A stretch of DNA of 5,761 nt, taken from positions 1 through 5,761 of the forward strand of contig VGPQ01000101.1 in NCBI GenBank assembly GCA_016882555.1, in the 5' to 3' direction. The position numbers and the translations under genes were made by a program. This document shows, in pieces, positions 1 through 4,022 of the stretch; the first letter of the stretch is position 1; each line of letters starts with the position of its first letter. A model generated the notes under the pieces. That model did not search any database, was not told where the DNA came from, and worked only from the letters and a program-made list of their open reading frames with translations. Source of the stretch: Cyanobacteria bacterium M_surface_7_m2_040 (GTDB lineage Bacteria; Cyanobacteriota; Cyanobacteriia; PCC-6307; Cyanobiaceae).

Positions 1-42
1 CAAACAACACCCTATCCTCCCCACGAGGTTTTGCATCAGGCC

Positions 43-351
43 ATGCTCCACGTGCTCAAGTTCAGCTCCGAAGACTGCGGCACCTGCCACCGCATGAGCC
101 ACTACGACGAGCTGGTGTGCACCGAGCTGGGCTGCACCTTCGTGAGCGTGATGCTGCAGGACACCGACACCTACCGGCGCTATCGCAAGGTCTTGCTGGC
201 CCAGTACCCCAACAAGGAGGGCATGGGTTGGCCCACCTACCTGCTGGTGACCGACCCCGACGGAGAGTTCACCATCCATGGCGAGCTCAAGGGCGGCATG
301 CCCAAGGGCGACTTCCGTCAGCGGCTCAGCGACCTGCTGCCGGCAGCTTGA
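43..351 (+). CDS. Small thioredoxin-like protein with CGTC motif
   Basis: This encodes a predicted 102-residue single-domain protein of the thioredoxin-like fold. It has a redox CxxC motif at C12-G-T-C15 in the first strand/helix turn, and a W63-P64-T65 segment that fits the cis-proline loop facing the active site. Two further cysteines (C26, C31) follow. There is no signal peptide or membrane segment, so it should act in the cytosol, probably in thiol-disulfide exchange; the partner is unknown. I chose the ATG at 43 because MLHVLKFSSEDCGTC starts the first beta strand directly. A TTG at 31 is in frame and the frame stays open to the window edge, so a longer N-terminus cannot be excluded. AGG at 26-28 lies rather far from the ATG. 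It is the first of three same-strand genes. Fold is fairly sure; function is not. Confidence 0.8.
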   Translation: MLHVLKFSSEDCGTCHRMSHYDELVCTELGCTFVSVMLQDTDTYRRYRKVLLAQYPNKEGMGWPTYLLVTDPDGEFTIHGELKGGMPKGDFRQRLSDLLPAA

Positions 352-370
352 TCCCCTCCCTCATGGTTGG

Positions 371-397
371 GTCAGCAGTTCGCTGTGTCAGCAGTTC
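371..397 (+). repeat. Direct repeat GTCAGCAGTTC, two copies
   Basis: The 11-base word GTCAGCAGTTC occurs at 371-381 and again at 387-397, so the copies are 16 bp apart, in the short spacer before the ParA-like gene. Such spacing can mark a tandem regulator site, but no promoter boxes are clear around it and it could be chance. Confidence 0.35.
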
Positions 398-456
398 TCC
401 ATGGGGGCTGGACGGGCTGGCCTAGCCCCTTACCCTGAGTGCCGCTGCATTTCAGC

Positions 457-1128
457 GTGTTCATCACCGTGTCGGGCCAGAAGGGTGGGGTTGCCAAGAC
501 CTGCACCAGCCTTCATCTCGCCAGTGTCTGGGCCGAGCAGGGCAAGGCGGTCTGCGTGGTGGATGCCGATCGCAACCGCTCGGCCCTGGCCTATGGCATC
601 CGCGGGGAGCTTCCCTTTGCGGTGGTGCCCGTGGAGGCAGCGGCCAAAGCCACCCGCTCGGCCGACGTGGTGATCACCGATGGTCAAGCCAGCAGCGACG
701 AAGAGGAGTTGCGGCACCTGGCGGTGGGCTCGGATCTGGTGCTGCTCCCCACGGCACCCAAGGCGCGTGCGGTCGAACTCACCGTTGAGCTGGCCCAGCT
801 GCTCCGGCATGTGGGTGTTGCCCATGCCGTGCTGTTGGTGAAGGTCGACCTGCGACAGCAGCGTGCTGCCCAGGACGCCCGTCAGGCCCTGCATTCATTT
901 GGGATTCCCGTTCTCGACACCGAGATCCCCTTGCTCGCTGCCTTTGACAAGGCTGAAAACCAGGGCATCCCCGTGTTTGCCGCCACCGACGACCGGGGTC
1001 GCGCAGATACCCGCCGCATGGTCGGTTGGTCGGCCTATCAAACCGTTGCCAAGGAGATTGAATGCCTGATTTCGAAGCCCTCGTCCGCCGTCAGCAGGAT
1101 CAACGCAACCCTGCCCTTGAGCGCCTGA
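457..1128 (+). CDS. ParA/MinD-family P-loop ATPase (orphan)
   Basis: This encodes a compact 223-residue ATPase of the ParA/MinD (SIMIBI) class, whose members dimerise on ATP to position DNA, protein complexes or membrane sites. From the start used here, the deviant Walker A motif is QKGGVAKT at residues 8-15, with the signature lysine K9 and the P-loop lysine K14. Walker A' is VVDADRNRS around D36-D38, and the Walker B-like strand VVITDGQ ends near D75. GTG at 457 gives MFITVSGQKGGVAKT, the usual compact ParA beginning. GTG at 439, just after an in-frame TGA, would add six residues, and neither has a good ribosome site. There is no helix-turn-helix extension and no ParB in the window. The last 22 codons overlap the next gene, suggesting a coupled pair. 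Family assignment is solid; the cargo is unknown. Confidence 0.88.
   Translation: MFITVSGQKGGVAKTCTSLHLASVWAEQGKAVCVVDADRNRSALAYGIRGELPFAVVPVEAAAKATRSADVVITDGQASSDEEELRHLAVGSDLVLLPTAPKARAVELTVELAQLLRHVGVAHAVLLVKVDLRQQRAAQDARQALHSFGIPVLDTEIPLLAAFDKAENQGIPVFAATDDRGRADTRRMVGWSAYQTVAKEIECLISKPSSAVSRINATLPLSA
1051..1056 (+). promoter_or_regulatory. Ribosome binding site AAGGAG inside the ParA-like gene
   Basis: AAGGAG ends 5 bases before the ATG at 1062. It is the best Shine-Dalgarno match I found in the window and lies within the ParA-like coding sequence. It decides the start of the following small gene and argues that the 67-base overlap is real. Confidence 0.75.
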
Positions 1129-1268
1129 GCCTGGTCCAGCCCACTGCGCAGAGCCAGGCGTTGGGAGCTCCCCTTGGCGTGCTGGCCTTTGCCGGCGGCC
1201 TGTTCGGCGCTTTGCTCGGCACCCTTGGCGCCCACTGGGCTGAAGCCCAGGGTTGGCTGCAGTTCTGA
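1062..1268 (+). CDS. Small single-span membrane protein overlapping the ParA-like gene
   Basis: This encodes a 68-residue protein that I cannot name. Residues 1-34 are polar and charged (including R9, R10, R15, E20 and R21). Residues about 35-57 form one hydrophobic segment rich in glycine. Within it, G45, G49 and G53 make a GxxxGxxxG glycine zipper, a pattern known to pack transmembrane helices together. A short tail with three aromatic residues (W59, W65, F68) follows. The ATG at 1062 has AAGGAG five bases upstream, so the start is well supported. The gene begins 67 bases before the ParA-like stop in another frame, so the two are probably translated together and may work together, the small protein perhaps as membrane anchor or activator. 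That partnership is inference. It ends 21 bp from the convergent htpG stop. Confidence 0.72.
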   Translation: MPDFEALVRRQQDQRNPALERLSLVQPTAQSQALGAPLGVLAFAGGLFGALLGTLGAHWAEAQGWLQF

Positions 1269-1289
1269 TTCGTTCTGCTTGGCTCTGAT

Positions 1290-3260
1290 TCAGAGGCCGC
1301 GCTCCATCAGCCGGCCCATCAGGTCGCTGCTGCGCTGCTGGAAGCCGGCCAGCTGGTTGGGCTCCAGGCCCCCGACGGCGAGCCGTGCCATCTCATACAG
1401 ATGGCGGCTCAGGTCATCGGCCAGCTGCTGGCTGGGGGAGCCACCACCGGCACCGGTGATGACGGAGCCGGCTGAAAGCTTGAGTAGCCCATCCACCAGT
1501 TTGTGGCGCCGGTTGATCAGCAGCACGTGATGGTCGGGAAGGCCGGGCAGCCGCTGCTCCATCAGCGCCCCCATGTCGTTGATGCGGCGCATCTGCTCGG
1601 GCAGCAGGATCAGGGCCGCCGGCGCGTTGTCGCCCTTGAGCGCCTGCACCTGGATCGTGACCTTGTCGTTGGCCAGGGCAGCCTTGAATAGCTCACGGAT
1701 CTTCTCGGAGGCGTCTTTCCCTTCGGCATCGCTGAGTTCGCTCTCCTGCTCCCGCAGCGAGTCGTCGAGTTCGGCATCGACGCGCTGGAACTTGAGCTCT
1801 TCGTGGCGGTATTCGAGCCAGGGGATGAACTGGGTGTCGATGAAGGTATCGGCCAGCAGCACCTCGGCGCCCTGGCTCTTCCACAGGGCCAATGCGCCGG
1901 CCTGGCCGGCCTCATCGGTGCAGTAGAGAATGCGTTTGTCGTTGGCGGCATCCAGGCGGCTGCGGTAACCGCTCAAGGTGGTGTAGGCCTTGCCATCAGA
2001 CCCGGGAATCGGATCCAGTGATTGGGCCGGAGCCTCGGCCCAGGCGTCACCCTCTGTTGCCTGCTCCTGGGGTTGCACAGGTTGCTCCTGCGGCTGGGCC
2101 GTGGTGCCAAACAGCACCAGATCGGCCACCTGTTCGGCGAATTTGTCGTCTTCCATGGCGCCGATCTTGATGAACGGGGCCAAGGACTCCCAGATCTCGG
2201 CGTAGCGCTTGGGATCGTCTCTGTGCAGGTCCTTGAGGCGATCGCCCACCTTCTTGGCCACGAAGCCACCGATCGAGCGCACGCGCCGGTCGGTCTGCAG
2301 GGCCGAACGGCTCACATTGAGGGGAATGTCGGGTGAGTCGATGACGCCGCGTAGGGGTAGCAGGTAGCGCGGCACCACCTCCTTGATCGAATCGCTCACA
2401 AACACCTGGTTGCAATAGAGACGGATCTCACCCTTCTCCCAATCGGCCCGGCCGCTGAATTGGGGGAAATAGAGGATCCCTTGCAGGTTGTAGGGGTAGT
2501 CGGTGTTGAGGTGCACCCACAGCAGCGGATCTCCCTGGAAGGGATACAGGTAGCGGTAGAGCTCGATGTAGTCGTTGTCGCTGAGGTCCCGGGGGCTCTT
2601 GCGCCATGGCGCCTCGCGTTTGTTGACCGTTTCACCCTCGAGCTGCACCTCCACCGGCATGAAATCGCAGTAGGTGGTGATCAGAGTCTTGATGCGGGCC
2701 GGCTCGATGTACTCGAGCTCCTCCTCCATCAGGTGCAGGATCACGTCGGTGCCGGGTTCGGTGCGCTCGGCGGCTTCCAGCTGAAAGCTGGGCGATCCGT
2801 CACAGCTCCAGCGCACCGCTTCGCTGCCCTCGCGGGCGCTGAGGGTCACCAACTCCACCTGCTTGGCCACCATGAAGCTGGAGTAGAACCCCAGGCCGAA
2901 GTGGCCGATGATCGCGTCGCTTTCGCTCTTGTACTTCTCGAGGAAGTCCTCGGCGCTGGAGAAAGCCACCTGGTTGATGTAGCGCTTCACCTCATCGGCG
3001 TTCATGCCGATGCCGTTGTCGCTGATCGTGAGGGTCTTGGCTTCACGGTCGATGCGGATCAGGATCTGGCCGTCGGGGCCTTCGCTGCAGTCACCGGCCA
3101 TGGCGGCCATGCGCCGCTTGCTGATGGCATCCACGCCGTTGCTCACCAGCTCGCGCAGGAACACCTCGTGGCCGCTGTAGACGGCTTTCTTGATGATCGG
3201 GAAGATGTTCTCGGTATGGATCTGGATCTGGCCCTGTTCGGCTTGCAGCACGGCTGGCAC
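1290..3260 (-). CDS. htpG: Hsp90-family molecular chaperone HtpG
   Basis: This encodes bacterial Hsp90 (656 residues; E. coli HtpG is 624), a cytosolic ATP-driven dimeric chaperone that remodels client proteins, often with DnaK. The GHKL ATPase domain shows the conserved N41 in ELVSNGVDAI, DNGIGM at 81-86 and the lid glycines GHFGLG at 119-124. The middle domain carries NVSR with R318, matching the catalytic arginine. The C-terminal third has the dimerisation-domain segment PEQMRRINDMGA. Residues about 388-423 form a Gln/Pro/acidic linker with PQEQ twice, which accounts for much of the extra length. The start is GTG at 3260, four codons after an in-frame stop; a second GTG at codon 4 is possible. 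There is no clear ribosome site and no CIRCE element upstream. Identification is very secure. Confidence 0.97.
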   Translation of the reverse strand: MPAVLQAEQGQIQIHTENIFPIIKKAVYSGHEVFLRELVSNGVDAISKRRMAAMAGDCSEGPDGQILIRIDREAKTLTISDNGIGMNADEVKRYINQVAFSSAEDFLEKYKSESDAIIGHFGLGFYSSFMVAKQVELVTLSAREGSEAVRWSCDGSPSFQLEAAERTEPGTDVILHLMEEELEYIEPARIKTLITTYCDFMPVEVQLEGETVNKREAPWRKSPRDLSDNDYIELYRYLYPFQGDPLLWVHLNTDYPYNLQGILYFPQFSGRADWEKGEIRLYCNQVFVSDSIKEVVPRYLLPLRGVIDSPDIPLNVSRSALQTDRRVRSIGGFVAKKVGDRLKDLHRDDPKRYAEIWESLAPFIKIGAMEDDKFAEQVADLVLFGTTAQPQEQPVQPQEQATEGDAWAEAPAQSLDPIPGSDGKAYTTLSGYRSRLDAANDKRILYCTDEAGQAGALALWKSQGAEVLLADTFIDTQFIPWLEYRHEELKFQRVDAELDDSLREQESELSDAEGKDASEKIRELFKAALANDKVTIQVQALKGDNAPAALILLPEQMRRINDMGALMEQRLPGLPDHHVLLINRRHKLVDGLLKLSAGSVITGAGGGSPSQQLADDLSRHLYEMARLAVGGLEPNQLAGFQQRSSDLMGRLMERGL

Positions 3261-3321
3261 GCAGCGAAGTCAGTCCAGATTCCACTGGCCGGCCGCTGCC
3301 CGCCAAGGGGGGGTGATGGGC

Positions 3322-3350
3322 AAAAAACCGACCTCCCCCGGCCTGAGGCC
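3322..3350 (-). terminator. Putative intrinsic terminator after the 66-codon gene
   Basis: Reading the minus strand directly after the stop at 3351, GGCCTC and GAGGTC can pair (one G-U) around a 9-base loop. GG and a run of six T (AAAAAA at 3322-3327 on the plus strand) follow. This is the layout of a Rho-independent terminator. It lies between the small gene and htpG, so it should insulate htpG or partly attenuate read-through into it. The stem is short, hence moderate confidence. Confidence 0.5.
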
Positions 3351-3551
3351 TCAGCCCAGCTGGAACAGTTCGCCTTGGATCATGGGGCTCCTGGTGTTGC
3401 CGCCGCTCTTGCGGCGCTGGCGTGCCACCGGTGGTCGCGCCGGCGGGATTGCCGCCAGCAGATTGATCACAGCCGCTGGAGCCACCGATGGACCAGGCAC
3501 CCAGGGGGTCTCGGACGCTTTGAACACGGCGTAGGGGGAGCAGACAGACAT
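3351..3551 (-). CDS. Small basic protein, probable SOS (LexA) regulon member
   Basis: This encodes an unrecognised 66-residue protein. It is rich in proline and basic residues, with net positive charge and a cluster RQRRK at 44-48. It has no signal peptide and no convincing membrane span; residues 23-35 are only mildly hydrophobic. The C-terminus IQGELFQLG contains Q59-G-E-L-F63, which fits the degenerate QxxLF beta-clamp binding pattern. Evidence that it is a gene: a consensus -35 box and a LexA operator sit just upstream, an intrinsic terminator follows its stop, and third codon positions are about three-quarters G or C, as expected for coding sequence in this GC-rich window. The ATG at 3551 has no Shine-Dalgarno and only about 15 leader bases, and the frame is closed upstream. 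GTG at codon 9 is an alternative start. Function is unknown; a damage-response role is inferred from the operator. Confidence 0.6.
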   Translation of the reverse strand: MSVCSPYAVFKASETPWVPGPSVAPAAVINLLAAIPPARPPVARQRRKSGGNTRSPMIQGELFQLG

Positions 3552-3563
3552 AGCAGGCGATGC

Positions 3564-3577
3564 AGTACACCTGTACT
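3564..3577 (-). promoter_or_regulatory. LexA operator (SOS box), cyanobacterial type
   Basis: AGTACACCTGTACT is a perfect inverted repeat, AGTAC-N4-GTACT. On both strands it satisfies the cyanobacterial LexA consensus RGTACNNNDGTWCB. It lies 12 bases before the ATG of the 66-codon minus-strand gene and over the -10 position of the promoter assigned here, so bound LexA would block RNA polymerase. The match is visible directly; LexA binding is inferred. Confidence 0.75.
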
Positions 3578-3601
3578 AGCTCACCATGGCGTTGCTGTCA
3601 A
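3573..3601 (-). promoter_or_regulatory. Sigma-70-type promoter for the 66-codon gene
   Basis: On the minus strand an exact TTGACA (plus-strand 3596-3601) is followed by a 17-base spacer and TAGTAC (3573-3578). TAGTAC is a poor -10 match but is correctly spaced and overlaps the LexA box by five bases. Transcription would start near 3566, leaving a leader of about 15 bases. Confidence 0.5.
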
Positions 3602-3636
3602 CGCGATCTCCGGCCTGTCTTCCGGCACTGCGTTGC

Positions 3637-3750
3637 TCAGCTTCGCTTTTGGGGCTTCAGTGCAACTGGGTCCAGCTGGCGCCAGAAGTCACTGCGGTGA
3701 TGGGCGCCGGCCTGCAACAGGGCGTGGCCGCATTGCTTGAGACTGGGCAT
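3637..3750 (-). CDS. Possible 37-residue protein
   Basis: This is an unrecognised short open frame (M-P-S-L-K-Q-C to K-R-S) ahead of the LexA-controlled promoter on the same strand. It reads like a small soluble basic peptide with no membrane span. In its favour, by hand count about three-quarters of its third codon positions are G or C, with the second position lowest, as in the surrounding genes. GAGGTGATC upstream is a long match to the 16S rRNA anti-Shine-Dalgarno sequence, though GAGG is 14 bases from the ATG. An in-frame GTG five codons upstream could also start it. Against it: it is short, and the opposite strand is also open here (3586-3771) with less convincing codon structure. Treat as tentative. 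Confidence 0.3.
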   Translation of the reverse strand: MPSLKQCGHALLQAGAHHRSDFWRQLDPVALKPQKRS

Positions 3751-3757
3751 GCACCGA

Positions 3758-3775
3758 CTGATCACCTCTGATCAG
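3758..3775. repeat. Inverted repeat CTGATCA-N4-TGATCAG
   Basis: This is a perfect 7-bp inverted repeat with a 4-bp spacer (CCTC). Each arm contains the self-complementary TGATCA. It ends 28 bp before the ATG at 3804, so it sits where an operator for the membrane-protein/photolyase pair would be. It also covers the possible ribosome site of the 37-codon minus-strand frame. No T-run follows, so a terminator is unlikely. Confidence 0.5.
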
Positions 3776-3803
3776 CTCCCCACCAGGCTTGCCGCCAGAG
3801 TTC

Positions 3804-4016
3804 ATGCCGCGCCATCGATCCCGTGCCCAGGTTGTCGACGACGATGCCGATGATCAGCCCCTGGTCGACCCAGGCCGCAACCTCGGTCTGAGGTTGCTGG
3901 CCCTGGTCGGCGCCTTTTCATTTGTGATGCTGGGCCTCGCCAGTGTGGTGGTGCCCTTGCTGCAGGCGCCGCCACCCCCGCCGATGCCGGATCAACGCAG
4001 CAGACCAACCGCCTGA
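3804..4016 (+). CDS. Small single-span membrane protein with proline-rich tail
   Basis: This encodes a 70-residue protein without a recognised function. It has a basic beginning (R3, R5, R7), an acidic stretch DDDADD at 12-17, then PGRNLGLR leading into one hydrophobic segment at about residues 29-53. The tail starts with five consecutive prolines (56-60) and is otherwise polar. No cleavable signal is evident, so it is probably a bitopic inner- or thylakoid-membrane protein, with orientation uncertain. I chose ATG at 3804, preceded by a weak AGAG; an in-frame TTG at 3789 would add five residues. The stop lies 6 bp before the photolyase-like ATG, so the two are probably cotranscribed and translationally coupled, although a link in function is not evident. 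The inverted repeat at 3758-3775 may regulate both. Confidence 0.68.
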   Translation: MPRHRSRAQVVDDDADDQPLVDPGRNLGLRLLALVGAFSFVMLGLASVVVPLLQAPPPPPMPDQRSRPTA

Positions 4017-4022
4017 GCCAGC

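Noticed and set aside
414..428. GGGCT-N5-AGCCC hairpin before the ParA-like gene
   Set aside because: Only a 5-bp stem with no T-run, so not a credible terminator; such stems are common in GC-rich spacers.
3261..3321. Search for a CIRCE heat-shock element or clear sigma-70 promoter before htpG
   Set aside because: No TTAGCACTC-N9-GAGTGCTAA sequence is present. A TTGGCG/TGGAAT pair with 16 bp between can be picked on the minus strand, but the match is too poor to call.
3091..3570. A 159-codon minus-strand frame starting at the SOS box
   Set aside because: It runs far into the start of htpG in another frame, passes through the probable terminator, and its Arg/Gly/Pro-heavy composition looks like an out-of-frame shadow. 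The 66-codon frame ending at the terminator is the better choice.
2460..3740. A 426-codon plus-strand open frame opposite htpG
   Set aside because: It is antisense to the certain htpG gene and its His/Val/Asp-rich composition is that of the reverse frame of a GC-rich gene. No domain is recognisable.
3586..3771. A 61-codon plus-strand frame starting 8 bp after the SOS box
   Set aside because: The promoter at the LexA box points the other way, no Shine-Dalgarno precedes the ATG, and the codon-position pattern is less gene-like than that of the minus-strand frame. It remains barely possible.
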